Below, piece after piece: positions 47,833 through 60,689 of a stretch of 64,000 nucleotides of DNA (its first letter is position 1; each line of letters begins with the position of its first letter). Source of the stretch: Apostichopus japonicus (taxonomy: Eukaryota; Echinodermata; Holothuroidea; Aspidochirotida; Stichopodidae); NCBI RefSeq assembly GCF_037975245.1, contig NC_092576.1, positions 12,949,111 to 13,013,110 of the forward strand, written 5' to 3'. Under the pieces are notes generated by a model that searched no databases, was not told where the DNA came from, and was given only the letters and a program-made list of their open reading frames with translations. A program made the translations under genes and the position numbers.

Positions 47833-48143
47833 CAGCCGATTCACACAGAGATTACAGTAACTACTGTAAGTCTGAAAGTTTTGTACCACAGTAAATACTT
47901 GATCGTGCTGACAAAGCTGATAAATCGGTAGCATGTGCTATTACGTTTACAGTAAGAACTGAGGATATGTGTAAACCCAATAAATCCCAACAACTTGATT
48001 TGTTGGGATTACACATATCCTCAGTTCTTACTGTAATCCTAATAGCAAATGCTACCGATTTATAGCACGATCCAGTTCTTACTGCGGTACAAAACTTTAT
48101 TAAGAGTTACAGTAGTAACTGTGTTCTCTGTGTGTATCGGGTG
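47833..48143. mobile_element. Fold-back MITE, copy 2 (complete)
   Basis: From CAGCCGATTCACACAGAG to CTCTGTGTGTATCGGGTG; the two arms pair around TCCCAACAACTTGATTTGTTGGGA. Shares TCCTCAGTTCTTACTGTAAT with copies 1 and 3. Confidence 0.85.
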
Positions 48144-49086
48144 CATATAAGGGTGCTCCTTCCCTTCTCTGATATCTACAATCGTCTCAAAAAAATAGTT
48201 TCTATACTTGTTTTCCATTTATTTATATTATGGTCCTAAAGATAGCGCCATCAAGTGAACACATCTGGTCGGTATTTTGTTGAGGCCTAGAATGGCAATG
48301 AGCCTAAAATGTCTTCTTGCTATGCTAATTCGAAAAGAGGGCGCACATTCACTTTTATACGCCAGAACGTATATGGTCTACGGGAACAACCCGATCAGAT
48401 CCACGTATACCTCCGTACAATTAATTCCTATTCTAAAACCATCACACTTTCGAGATCGTCGTGAAGTAGGGAAACGAGAAACATGTCCTATAATTTATAT
48501 AAAAACTTAAAAGTTCGGACAAACATTAAGTAGAAGTGGCACTTGAAGGTTGTCATGTTATATGTCCATGAAGACGTCAATATAATGAAGGAAAAGCCAT
48601 TCTTGATTCTTGAACATATATTTCACGTAACGTAAATAACCATAAACAATGACGTGTAGGGTATATAACCGTAATGAGTAGCAGAAGGCATGGAGAGTAA
48701 TAGTACAGTAGCGTGCATGAGTATTTATACTAACATACTTAATGAGATAACATGGGATGTAATTGGCTAACCAGCATCTTATCTGATTGGCCTATAATAT
48801 AACAGTGTGATTGGTTATATGGCAATTAGACTTATGACGTCACATCACAAAGGTCTTTAGCTGTAAAGTTTTAGATTTAGAAGGAAACATGGCAAATTCC
48901 AGCTGCAAATATCTCAAGTTATCTTTGTTGTTGGCAGTGAAATTTGACAATTAACCAATTAATGTACAACTCAAAATAGGTTATACCGATTATTACAATG
49001 TAAATAATTTTACTAGTAATCCTTAACGAATCTTGAACGATGATGAATAACTGCTACAGTACATGAAAAGATCACATAAATTGGAC

Positions 49087-49292
49087 GTTTTGCGCAAACG
49101 TTCACACAAGTATAGGGTTTTGCGCAACAGTTCACATAAGTATAGGATTTTTGGCGCAAAAGTTCACACGAGTATAAGATTTTTTTTTGCGTAGACGTTC
49201 TCAGAAGTTTAGATTTGTTTTGCCCAAAAGTTCACACACGTAGGCCTATAGGATTTTTGCGCAAAAGTTCACATAAGTATATGATTTTTTGC
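49087..49292. repeat. ~38-bp minisatellite (TTTTGCGCAAAAGTTCACA)
   Basis: Six diverged units of type TTTTGCGCAAAAGTTCACAC - AAGTATAGGAT. Confidence 0.85.
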
Positions 49293-49679
49293 TAAAATTT
49301 CCTCGGTCCTTGGATGTTAACCACCTCAAAAACGGTGCAGCCCCGTTTCCTTTAAAACATTTAAAAAAATAAAAACTTTCACCGTTGATAAGAATTATTA
49401 ATCTGAAAAATTTGAATAAGAATAAATTGAATAAGATTATACTCTCCGGTGAAACTGAGCTGAGAAAATCAAACGACTAAAAAATGATATGAGTGCAATA
49501 TAAGATAGATGCTTTGAAATATCAGGAAGAGGCTTGATTTGATTATTCATTTTACAAGTCTGGTGGGAATTTGCTATTCGAGATTTTGCTATCGTTTATT
49601 GTACATTCTTGGGTGTATAAGTTTCTGTCAGTTATCGAATTGTTAAATAGTTTGCGGTGATATGTTGCAGGTTTGGGAA

Positions 49680-49992
49680 CAGGCGCGTAGAGATGAATTT
49701 GCCAAGGAAGGGGCGAACCTGTCGGCAAATTATCAGAGCCGTAGATTCGGCACTGGAAACTATTTAAGCGTAGCGCCACCATAGTATTTGGCGCGAAGCT
49801 TACAAGAAAAGTTTGGCCGAAAATGCCTCCTAGATCGCTGGAAATGGCACTTCCCAGGCCTTGTAAGTTGCATCTAAGCATTTTCTATTTGAAATTACTT
49901 GCAATATCATAAAAACGTACAAAAGATATGCTCAAGGGGGGGGGGGGAGGGTCGCCCCTTCGTCCACCCCCTAGGGCTAGGCTATGCGCCTG
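49680..49992. mobile_element. hAT-type MITE (CAGGCGCGTAG), inverted copy
   Basis: Ends CAGGCGCGTAGAGATG and GGCTATGCGCCTG; flanks TTTGGGAA/TTTGTGGA (6 of 8). The interior is the reverse complement of 47153-47455. Confidence 0.85.
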
Positions 49993-51002
49993 TTTGTGGA
50001 CACTGGTGGGCAAACCCGTTCCGAATACTTGTATCAATTTTTGCTACGGGTAATGTGATATGAGCCTCATGAAAATTCCCAGCTGCAGGAGGCAGAACAT
50101 TTTGAAATATTGCTTACTCACCCGCCATGTTTGCATGATTATATTTTGGTCTTTTATTTATTGCCAGACATATAGAGGAGAAATTAACTGGTACACTGTG
50201 ATACCAGATGTATTGAAGATACTGTAACATTGGCAAAACACCAAGAAGATATGGAGAAAAAAAACGAGGCCAAGCAAACATTACCATATGTTCATTTTTT
50301 ATGACAAAGAATATACTTTACGTTTGCACAAAGACGAGAGTTCCACAACTCCAATCCCTTTTGGACGTCTGAAACTATTGTAATTAGGTAAACCGGTGCT
50401 TAATCATGAAATAGGATCATATAGTTGCCAAAAATGATGTAACCATAACATGTTGATGTCTGCTTGAAATGTGATACATATACAACTGCTTTTCATGTTT
50501 TACTGTTTGTTTGTTGTTGTTGTGAATTTAGAGTTTCATCAGCCTGCATCTTGATAGCGAGAATGTTATATTTCTCTTTGGACCAATACTTTGTACATAA
50601 TACAGAAAACTAACTTATTTTTGTAGGCAAGCACAGTTACCATGGTGACATCACAAAAATCTGATGCCATGGTGCACCCATTCACTTTCATTGATCTTTT
50701 ATACACGTTTTAAACTGTTAATGGAATTACTCTTGTTTATGCTCATCAAAAAATGGAACTTTATAGACAATAGCAGTTTTTCATATATTTATGATAAAAT
50801 ATTTAGAGAATGTCATACATGTTTGTTTGTTTTATTAGTCAAATTCTACAATGTAAGCAGTGACCTCATTTTACAAAAGTAATATAATGATTACTTATTT
50901 ATTCATGTTTGTGTTATACTTATACAAACCTTTAATCTTTTATTCGTCCTGCAGGTTTCAGTGTTACATATTCCTGAAACAGTGCATAGACATTTGAGAC
51001 AT
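49993..51002. other. No gene recognised
   Basis: Unique AT-rich sequence; a 72-codon frame at 50664 has no recognisable feature. Confidence 0.35.
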
Positions 51003-51260
51003 GTACCACAGTAAAAACTGGATCGTGCTATAATTCGGTAGCATGTGCTGTTTTGATTACAGTAAGAACTGAGGATATGTGTAATTTCAACAAATCAAGT
51101 TGTTGGGATTTGTTGGGATTACACATATCCTCAGTTCTTACTGTAATCCTGATAGCACATGCTACCGATTTATCAGATTTGTCAGCACGATCCAGTTTTT
51201 ACTGTGGTACAAAACTTTCAGATTTACAGTAGTTACTGTAATCTCTGTGTGAATCGGCTG
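51003..51260. mobile_element. Fold-back MITE, copy 3 (left end missing)
   Basis: TGTACCACAGTAAAAACTGG to CTGTGTGAATCGGCTG; lacks the outer ~45 bases of the left arm. The centre is a small TTGTTGGGATT duplication. Confidence 0.83.
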
Positions 51261-51438
51261 TTTATAACTTGTTTAGCAATATTTTTTTCGATATTGCAAC
51301 AAAAGGTTATTGACCCTTGTATAATCCATAGTTACTTTCAGCTCTTTTTCGAGATGTATTATATTTGCAGTGTCTCCTTGAATAATATGATCTTTCACAG
51401 AATCTCCTGCTTTAAACTCTGGTGAATAAAAACATACA

Positions 51439-51509
51439 GCCTCTACCGGGATTCGAACCCGGGCCTCCCGCTTTATATGCGGACATCCTAACCACTAGGC
51501 TTTGGACGC
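51439..51509 (-). pseudogene. tRNA-like pseudogene
   Basis: On the minus strand a 71-nt cloverleaf is present: D-arm CCTAGTGGTTAGGA, anticodon stem TCCGC/GCGGG around loop ATATAAA (anticodon ATA by position), and T-arm CCGGGTTCGAATCCCGG. Acceptor pairs are only 5 of 7, with mismatches at the third and sixth pairs. The body resembles tRNA-Glu while the anticodon does not. It is a degraded or SINE-related tRNA. Confidence 0.7.
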
Positions 51510-53661
51510 TGATTGTATGTCCAGAGGTTCAAAACCGGTAGTGAAGGTATTATATTATATTATATTTCATGAAGAAATCCATTTCGTAGTGCACTAAATG
51601 GTTTTATAGTTAAAACCGATGGAAATTTACGACCTGATTGAATTTTGCCAATACATAGGATACAATTCTTCCAGAATTCTTTTTATTTACCGCGCTACAG
51701 CCTTTACTCAGACAGAAGTACTCGAACCGTTGTGGTGGACTAGTTTTACTAATGAAAGCATTTAACCTTTTATTCATATTTTTACTTTGAAATTATTATC
51801 ACTATATATGTATTAATTTTGTGTGTGGATATTTCTTACATGAGGTACTCCTAATTATATATATATAATTTATATTTATAGTGGTGATAAATAATTGAAA
51901 TGAACCGATGGGACAAGATTATATTAAAGGAATTTTCTGGTAGCCATTATAAGTTACCTTTAAAAAATGATAAATAATTTTCCAAACATATTTTTCAAAA
52001 TATGAGAACGATAATGTTGCGTTTAACAGAGAAACGATTTTGTAGTCGTTTAGGATGGATATTTCAAATATACTTTGAACAGAAGAGAACGTGACGTCAT
52101 CTTTGCAAATGCAGATTGCGACATAACACACGCTCTATACAGTTCATACAGTAATCACAACAAAACCGCGTTTGAATACAGATTAATTTCTTCCTTCATT
52201 TTCGGTGAAATTTCTTATAAATTACACATGTTTTCAAAAATTGTTGAGCCATCATATGTGTAGTGCATCGGTGATTTCGTGATGTTTGTGTAACACGAGG
52301 TAAGTTTTAACAGCAGACTCTTCGTTGTTTGTACATCGCGCTGTCCAGCTCCAGCGCGAAGATTGTTCTCATGAAGCCTACGCTAACGTTTACACTAATC
52401 GGACAGTTCTGCGAAGCCTAAGCTTCTCGGCACTACATTCTGCTCTGACATCGATTCCGCCAAGTTTCATCTTTTGATGTTCCAAATACTTTTCAAGCTT
52501 CCTTTAACTGTAAAGTTGATCCTTGAATTTTATTTCAGCGATTTCGAACGGATTATGAACTGTGGTTTGAGTGTGAGAGTGTATTATGTGCAACGCTATA
52601 TGTACGTTCGCGATTTGTACGTTATATATATTAGGCAATCACATGTGCGTGTATACGCGAGAGTGTATTTCCTGCCGAAATGGGAGTGCTAACTTCAAGT
52701 CGCTCGTTTTGCCTATTTGCCTGCACTATCAATCACCAAATTGATGCGTTCGAACAGATGGTGCTTTTAGTAAGCAACTGGTGATTTGAAAAACAGATTT
52801 CTACAAGAAGAACACGTCGAATGGGGACAATTTTCACATGGTTAGAGAGCGAAAAATAAGAACTATAAGGACAATGTATCCAAATCTCCCACCAGACATG
52901 ATTCCTTTAAATCTGTGGTAAGCTCAATATTCTGGGTTGTTGTTGCAATCAGTTTGGACGTACACATATTTTCACTGAGCTGTCGTCGATTACGTACAAA
53001 ACTAACATTGTTTTCTACAAAACAAAGCATTAAACATATTTTATAAGCAAAAAAAAAAAAAAAAACCAAGGCATGAAGTTGTGTTTCTAGATTGCTTGTA
53101 CTTTGGTTTATCAAACTGAAATGTCACCGTCCGACGTTATCCTACGTTTTTTTTTGTATATATTCCCGATGACATCATAACTATACCTGTATGTATTTAT
53201 GCATATATTAATAACAACACAGCGAGTCTGTAAACTACATATTGAGTATATGTGTCGAATGTTCACAGTGCATTGTAAACGGTCTCAATTTCCTATTTCA
53301 ATTAAGTTTACGACAGACAGAGGAAATTGTATATTAAAATGAAGTAAGATTATTGTATGGAGATATTATGTATACTAGCGCCTATATACATATACGTATA
53401 CATTCACGTAACCATACCGATGTGCTTTTCTTGTGATTAACAGACTTTTTTAACTTCCATCGCGGAAGACGCGGAAGTGTAAAATGTTCAGGTTCATTCG
53501 GCAAGTATTTCTTCTCTTTGTGTAATTTTGTTCTCCTTTTAGTAATGTAAATGCACTAACAATATTGTTCTCTAAATGTTCTGCTTACCATTGAAAATTC
53601 AAAACCCGATCCTGTGACAAATTTATGGTGACGTTAATCGGTTGACTAAGTGTTGTTTGTG
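51510..53661. other. No gene recognised
   Basis: Unique AT-rich DNA. TGACGTCA at 52092 and reading frames of 60-83 codons give no supportable gene. Confidence 0.35.
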
Positions 53662-53836
53662 AGTATGTATGTATATTAGATCCTCCTGCAAGCAGGAACT
53701 CGCGAAGAAGCCTCATTGGCTTATCAAGGCCGCAAGCTGACCGAAGTCAGTCTCTTAACATTCATATTTAACGTCCATGGTTATGAATTGTTAATTGTCA
53801 ACAACTCTGTAACTGGACGACATACATTAATCTGGG
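53662..53836 (-). mobile_element. tRNA-headed SINE, family 2 (head missing)
   Basis: Matches the body of 36926-37173 from the (TATG)n end to ..CATACATTAATCTGGG; the tRNA-like head is absent. Confidence 0.75.
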
Positions 53837-54430
53837 TATAATAGCTTTCTTTAACACCTGCAGGAAGAGTCATTTCTTTCCTGTTGGTAGACGTATAAAA
53901 TACTATAATATGTTTTATTTTTATAATTTCAGTTTTACGCTAATCATTCATAATAATACATCAAAGTTACCGTCTTAGGCTGAAGTGTAACGTTACTTGA
54001 TCATGTCAGATGAGAAAATATTTCATGTCGTTGGTATTTCCTTTTTTTTATAGTTTCGTTAATATTAAGTCAGAGAGTGTTCGAGTCTGTAATAATCGCT
54101 CTTCAACGGGAATTTCAACATCCGGGAGGGGGGGGGCGGCTAGACAGGGATGAGGGGACTAGAAAGGGACGTCTCTTGAGTCCTTACTTCATGTTATAAA
54201 CGTTGTGTGGAAGTTCTTACTTTAAAAGTAACCTCAAATATTTATAATAAAGGTATTATGATAGATAGAAATGAGATAATGAAATTATCAAAATACGAAG
54301 ACGACACTATATGTTTTTTTCCTTGATGGTATAGTAGACCATATTATTGATGGTAGTAGACGACCTTTTGCCTAAGAGGAAAACCCTTATGATTCTGGAT
54401 GATTTTGAATCAGCCTCTGGGCTTCCTATC

Positions 54431-54900
54431 CATAGACGTAGGAGGCGGGGGGGGGGCTGCAGCCCCCCCCCCCCAACCAAACATTTTTGTTGAAAATTCG
54501 GGCAATATGCTGAGAAATGTTCGGGCACCTACTGAAAGAAGAATAATTTGCAGTGTGTTTTTCAAATTATTTGGTAAAAATTCGGCAATTTGCTGAGAAT
54601 TTTTCGGGCACCTACTGAAAGAAGAATAATTTGCAATGTGTTTTTCAATGGTTAAACTGATATTATTATCATCAATATTGTTGTAACGAATTCCCCGATA
54701 ATTAAATAACCAATATGGAAGGGTACTAACACGGAAAATGATTGTATGTTACTGGCATGTGATGTAACAACCGCTGATTGCTAATATGATATGCACATTA
54801 ACATGTTGAACGCGCGCGAAAAATGATGGTTATATTTTTCGGGCAAGTCTTTACAGCCCCCCCCCCTCCCCTTAAATCAAATTGGGCTCCTACGCCTATG
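54431..54900. mobile_element. hAT-type MITE (CATAGACGTAGGAG), 470 bp
   Basis: Ends CATAGACGTAGGAGGC and GGCTCCTACGCCTATG; perfect 8-bp duplication TTCCTATC (54423-54430, 54901-54908). Contains an internal direct repeat (TTCGGGCACCTACTGAAAGA, twice). Confidence 0.9.
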
Positions 54901-56007
54901 TTCCTATCAATATTTCTAATATTAAATCAATATTTCTAATATTTCTAAGTGTAATATAATACCCTTGGGTCCGTACTTTAATAAATCTCCCTATATGTTT
55001 ATTAATGATCTAGCTTTGAATGTCGACCTTGATCCTGTAACTATACGGATTCGATGTTTCTATTACTCAAAACAGAGACGACCTTTTTTATTTGAACTAC
55101 CAATTTATAATTGTCTGGACTGAAAAAAAAACTGGCTTCCGGTTTGGTCTGGTGGAGACATGACACCGATTGGTCTAAATATCAGTCAAAACGTTCCCTC
55201 GATCCCAATTTGCTTTCCTTTTCTTGGTTTTGCCAAACCTTCCAAAAGGATTTATTAAAGAACTCGAGAGCATTATTTGCGATTTCATTTGGGGAGGTTT
55301 TATTATTATTTATTTTTTCCCATCCATTATTGTAATATCTTTCGTTTCAAATGAACAATCTATTTCAAACTTTAATTCGGATTTGCTTCAAATTATATAA
55401 ACGATTACATTAATGACATAACAAAATATAACTTATTCTAATAAACAATAAAAGAAAAATTATATTTATTTTATGGTCGAGTTGAATCGTTAATTTTCGT
55501 AAATTTGAAAATTCAGTGACTCGAGTCACGGCTCGATAAAAAAAAATATAAAAAAAATGGAATTCAGATATGCGTTGATTAATACGGAAAATAACTCGCT
55601 AATAATTATGTAATATTATACGTGGTTTCCACAGAGTTCTATGAATTTAACATTTTTGACCCACGATTTACATATAGTCAAAAAATTCAAGGCCATCGAA
55701 AGGTGAACTGCTAAAAAAAAACGGGTAAGTTATAGAGCGTACACATATCACTATAACTGATAGAGTGTACACAGCTAACTGTACGTAGAATAGGTTAAGA
55801 GTGTACACATGTCACAGTGACTATAGATACAACCAACTATAGTGTCTCTAGTCAGCCGATTGTATAGGGGGTATTATAGTGGTCTTAGGGTAACAATTGG
55901 ATATTGATCAGGGCCTTAATTCTTCGTCAGCTACGATCAATAGCATCTCACAATGGGAGATTTAGCTGTCCGGTATACATGTTCAAATGCCGGAGAGGTA
56001 AACAAGT
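54901..56007. other. No gene recognised
   Basis: AT-rich unique sequence; a repeated AGAGTGTACACA motif at 55735-55815. Confidence 0.35.
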
Positions 56008-56374
56008 CAGTGGCGTAGGAAGGTACTTTTGAGTGGGGGGGGGCTGAAAACTGATGGCCGGCCTGGGGGAGGGGTCTAAGGGGAGAGGGTGTCCCCCTCC
56101 CCTTTGGAATTTTTTGCATTTTCAGGTAGCCTCAGATGCAATTTGGTGCAATATAGCACACTTCAACACCCACTCCATTTTGTAAACTTAATTTTGTATT
56201 TTCACCAGGCCTTAGATGCAATTTGGTGCTCCAAATGAGATTTTTTTTTCTCATTTGGAAATGAAAAAGGGGTTTTCTGACTTGCGAAGCGGGGGGCGGA
56301 ATGATACTTCCGCCCCTCCACATTTTTCACTGGGGGGCTGGCGCCCCCCCAGCCCCCCGGTTCCTACGCCCTTG
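56008..56374. mobile_element. hAT-type MITE (CAGTGGCGTAGGAAGG)
   Basis: Ends CAGTGGCGTAGGAAGG and CGGTTCCTACGCCCTTG; perfect 8-bp duplication AAACAAGT (56000-56007, 56375-56382). Related to 39032-39322. Confidence 0.92.
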
Positions 56375-56589
56375 AAACAAGTCCATGCATGCACCTACCG
56401 GGGCATTTAGTGTCTCAGATGACGTAATCATTTTCCCCTTCGTCGTATATGTCATGTATAAGCCCCCAATTGTTTCCTTGACTGTCATAGCATGTTTTCA
56501 CAAGTTATTGTTATAGTATTTTTTCTCTCTCTTTTTTTTTTCTTTCAATTTGGCAGATTGTATGTTTGTTTTCTGAATTGTCTGAATGT

Positions 56590-56691
56590 AAGAGACTGAC
56601 TTCGGTCAGCTAGCGGCTTTGATAAGCTAATGAGGCATCTTCGCGAGTTCCTGCTAGCAGGAGGATCTAAAAAAGACATACATACATACAT
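56590..56691 (+). mobile_element. tRNA-headed SINE, family 2, 3' end
   Basis: AGAGACTGACTTCGGTCAGC to GGAGGATCTAA and a (CATA)n tail; 5' truncated. Confidence 0.75.
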
Positions 56692-57249
56692 GTAACATGA
56701 TGTTACAGAGCTTAGATCAAAGAACGATTTCTGTGAAAAATAAGCAAGATTTAGGGAGATTTAAAGCATTATAGAAATGGTTTTGTTACATGTGGATATT
56801 ATATATATTACAGTATTATTATCTTTACGTTTACATGAGAGTTTAGCAAAAAGAAATTCACCCCATTTAAAACGGACCTCCGGAGAAATATAGGTCAAAA
56901 AGAAAAGAAGAAAAAAACGTTTGGGCTTTGATTATTCCAAACTAATTCCATTGTGCATGGTCAGGGAGGGGATTATGTATGTTTTGTCTAGGCGTGTATA
57001 GGTTGAACGATGGTCGTTGGACTGCTCTGTACAGAAACCTATGTATTTATGATGCAGAGAGATTTTGTCTGCTATACAAATAACACAAAGGACAGGGTGA
57101 CCGTTTTATCTAGCTTAATCGATAGACCGTTGCATTTCAGTAACTCATAGAGTAACACTGTTAGTCAAATACTTGTAGTTGTGAAGGACATGCAGCATTT
57201 GTCAATAGTAGTAAGCTGTATATAGGGAAGGCTCATGCAACGCCGGAAT

Positions 57250-57438
57250 GAAACATTGTTAAGGAAACATACGTACTTTAAAACCATATGTTGTTATGCG
57301 ACTAATGACGTGAATCTGGAACATTGTTAAGGAAACATAGGTACTTTAAAACCATATGTTGTTATGCGACTAATGACGTGAACCTGGAACATTGTTAAGG
57401 AAACATAGGTACTTTAAAACCATATGTTGTTATGCGAC
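57250..57438. repeat. 68-bp tandem repeat, three units
   Basis: GGAACATTGTTAAGGAAACA - TAGGTACTTTAAAACCATAT - GTTGTTATGCGACTAATGAC is repeated almost without change, so the repeat is young. Confidence 0.93.
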
Positions 57439-57475
57439 TCAGTGTAAGTAACCAATCTTTCTTTTTTTATTCAAA

Positions 57476-57754
57476 GTGGCTATTCTTACGACTAGTCGTA
57501 AGAATAATTTCCGACTACGCATGCGCAGTTGCTATTTTTATGACCAGGAGTACTATTTTTACGACGAAGGAGTAAAAATAATTTCCGGTTAGGGTTCAGG
57601 TAAGGGTTAGGATTGAGGTTTAGGGTTATGTTTAGGGTTAGGGTTACCCCTACTACATGCGCAGTTGCTTTATTTACTTTACTGCGCTTGAATTCGCCTT
57701 TGTCGTAAGAATAGTTTATAAATAATTGTTACAACTAGTTATAAGAATAGCCAC
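57476..57754. mobile_element. TIR element containing TTAGGG-like repeats
   Basis: Ends GTGGCTATTCTTACGACTAG and CTAGTTATAAGAATAGCCAC are inverted repeats. A subterminal CGTAAGAATA palindrome and two TGCGCAGTTGC motifs occur, and the middle (57590-57650) holds several degenerate TTAGGG units. Confidence 0.7.
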
Positions 57755-57900
57755 GTCCTTTTTTATTTCGTCTAACTTCCTTATCTTACGAATAGCGTCA
57801 GACATAATATTTAAAGAGTGTATCCAAAAGAAAAATGCACCGATTGTCATAAACAAATAAAAGTAGTTATCACGATTCCCCTCGAAGGGGAACATCATAC

Positions 57901-58091
57901 TACTTTTTAAGAAAAAAGTCGCCCATGAGAACCTGGGCACGAAAACCAAACTACCGAACGACTGATCCGCTCTCAACCCCAGTCCCCAGGCATCGGGACT
58001 TTGACTGTGTGATCATCTTCGGGTGTGCATCACCATTCCCCTCGAAAGGGAACAGATACTACACATGATCTTAGCCAAAAGGCCGAGAAGC
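57901..58091 (-). repeat. U2-headed repeat, best-preserved copy
   Basis: Read on the minus strand it starts GCTTCTCGGCCTTTTGGCTA, continues through TGTAGTATCTGTTCCC (only one difference from vertebrate U2 over ~43 nt), then the body ending GGGCGACTTTTTTCTTAAAA. Just beyond it (57880-57900) GTAGTATGATGTTCCCC - TTCGAGGGGAATCGTGAT repeats the hairpin region of the head, so the element may be part of a dimer. Confidence 0.8.
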
Positions 58092-58230
58092 TGCGAACAA
58101 AATTAATTCCTATGGATACTCGCGAGCAAAAAGGTTTAATAATCGGGGGAAATTCATAGCCCGGAACATAAGTCTATGTGGTACGCATGCGTACATGTTT
58201 TCATGGAACGAACGATGTACTGTTTGCCAG

Positions 58231-58238
58231 TATATAAG
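58231..58238 (+). promoter_or_regulatory. Possible TATA box
   Basis: TATATAAG, about 120 bases before a consensus donor (AT|GTAAGT at 58356). It could be the start of a leader exon for a plus-strand gene such as the one at 63780. This is inference from spacing only. Confidence 0.3.
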
Positions 58239-58426
58239 TAACTAAGCAAGTGCATACTTGTAATAATAACAGTTAGGCTACCGCGTAGGATTATCACTTC
58301 TGCTTCGGGATAATTGCTTTTTATTTTATTTTTTGGACGGATCTGTTGTTATAATGTAAGTATGAAATATTTGTAAAGCAATATTGCAATGCGTAGTGTA
58401 GTGTTGTTTTCATCATACCGTTCGGC

Positions 58427-58540
58427 ACTTTAATTCCAGTCATAATTGAAATGCAAATTTCACAGTTAGGGGTAACCCTAACTCTCACTGCCTACACGAG
58501 TCTGTCATACAGTGTACACATACCAGTACATCTAGGTTTT
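58427..58540. repeat. Direct repeat, copy 1 of 2
   Basis: CATAATTGAAATGCAAATTT.. to ..CAGTACATCTAGG matches 59505-59610 (CATAACTGAAATGCAAAATT.. to ..AAGTACATCTAGG), ~1.07 kb away. Confidence 0.65.
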
Positions 58541-59504
58541 CATGCTTTCCCGCGCGCAGCTGCTTATTAACTTCTACTTGGCGAAATCGTCGCCACCGAT
58601 TCGGACAATTATGAGGGAACCCGCAACTGTTGCCATGGGTTCATTTAAACTATGTCAGCACCTAGATAACACTGACACGGGGCATTGTTAATTTAGTTTA
58701 ATTAATTAATTAATTAAGTTAGAACTTAAAGTGACCAGTAGCAGAGGGGTGTCCTAGTCAAGAACCGTGTGGAAAGCAAGGTTAAGTATTTAAAACGGAA
58801 AAGCTAAGATCCTGTTAAAATTCTTAGCATTCAGGAATGCCAATCTATATCCTTTCTTTAATCCATAATCAATCTAGCTAGTAATTGTTCCATTTTAGCC
58901 AGGAAGGATGTAATCTCTAGTCTGAAACATAACACGCTGAACGTATAAATTGTACTCAATTAGTACATTAATTAGTACATTAATTGTACTAATTACTTAC
59001 ATAATTAATGAACGAAAAGGAAAGTTTTTTTCAGTGCATTACTTGTCATATACATGATGGTATGATATCAAATAAAATAAAATTAGTAATTAATCATCCG
59101 GGTAATCACGTTTTTTGTATTGTGTATAATGCATACGGGTTTTTATAGTCAAGATTCTAAATTCTAGTTTTATCGATTAATACTTGAATGTGACATCACT
59201 GACAAAACAGTTACCATAATTATAACATTACATAAACTCCAAGAGACCCTTCGATAATAATGGATAATTCTCCCAAACGGTTTCTAGCCGTTTTAATCGG
59301 TACATGAAATATTGTCCCCAAAGTATATTCTGCTCAAATTTAAAATTCAGACCTTCTCCTGGGTTAAGTTATCAAGTGTTTCTGTGTATATTAGTTTTCC
59401 TTTATACTTGAGAAGAAGGCACCAATAGATTGACTACAATTTAACCTTAACCACCGCTCCCCACCCCCCCCCCCCACCACAACGGCAAAATATAATTACA
59501 CTTT

Positions 59505-59610
59505 ATTGGTACTTTTCATAACTGAAATGCAAAATTCCCAGTTAAGGTTACTCTCGGCCTATATACACTAGTCTGCAATACAGTGTATAAAAGTACATCT
59601 AGGCCTGCGG
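59505..59610. repeat. Direct repeat, copy 2 of 2
   Basis: See 58427-58540; the shared part includes ACTAGTCTGCAATACAGTGT/ACGAGTCTGTCATACAGTGT. Between and after the copies (to 60680) no gene was recognised. Confidence 0.65.
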
Positions 59611-60689
59611 TTTCAAAGTATAGCTCTTGAAATACTCGTTTGACATCACTTGGATATTTTAGACTTCATTCTAATATCCCTTTACAAAATACATTTCCTC
59701 ATTATACACTTTACTCTGTTTCATTACATCATGCCTATACATGTCATATTTCTAATACACGGATTGGTCAGCAGTTTAATTTACGTACGCATTACACAGC
59801 GTTGCATATTGTATGTATACCGTAAAGACATTATAACCCTTCCATTTAGATTGCATGTTTTTTTTTCTCCTTCAGTATTTCAGTTGTAACATCTTGCCTT
59901 AGACACGGAAAGACCGTGTGACGTCATGTTATGTACTCAATTGTCTTTTGTCCCGCCAATCAATACAACAAACAATGTCACAATGTTCCCATTATCACTC
60001 GTTCATTCCTTTCATGCAAGTATGAGGCAGTATGCAAACAGTGGACTGTCTACACCAGGTCTATATAAATCTATACAATTGTTTCGCAACTAATGAAGTT
60101 TGATTTGGCTTGAAATACGCGTTTAGGTTTAGCTGCAACATGTCGACTGAGGTAATTGTATTCCCAAATTCCATTGTTAATCGAAGCCCTCAGCATAGGA
60201 ATTGTCGATTTGGTACCGTGTCTTTACGCCACCTTATGTTGTTCGCGTACTGTATGAATATAACAGTAATGCTGGCATGCTCCAATAACATTAATATATA
60301 CACGCTCAGTATATGAACGTATTCACACACTTGAACATATATGCAACACTGTAGTTAACTTGACTATTTCATTTAGTGGTATTTTTTTACCGCCCTTCAT
60401 TTCCCCTTAAAACCTGTGCTTCAATGATGGGTACTTTTGTGTAACTAGAATACGGTTTCGTCACAACCATTTTAATAATAAGTTTGACTGATATTACAGT
60501 TTGTACGTTGTTTCCAACTAATCTATAGATAGCTATAGTGCCTTTTTCATAAATCACTAAAATATATGATTGGGGAACCATCGCATGTGTTGAATTTGAG
60601 TAGTAACTTTAGTATATCTTGTAAGCAGTTGATATAAATATGCAACTTGACCGAATAAATCAGTTCACAAGTTAATTTACGCAAAGAAA

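Noticed and set aside
51439-51509. Functional tRNA gene
   Set aside because: Two acceptor mismatches and an anticodon inconsistent with the tRNA-Glu-like body.
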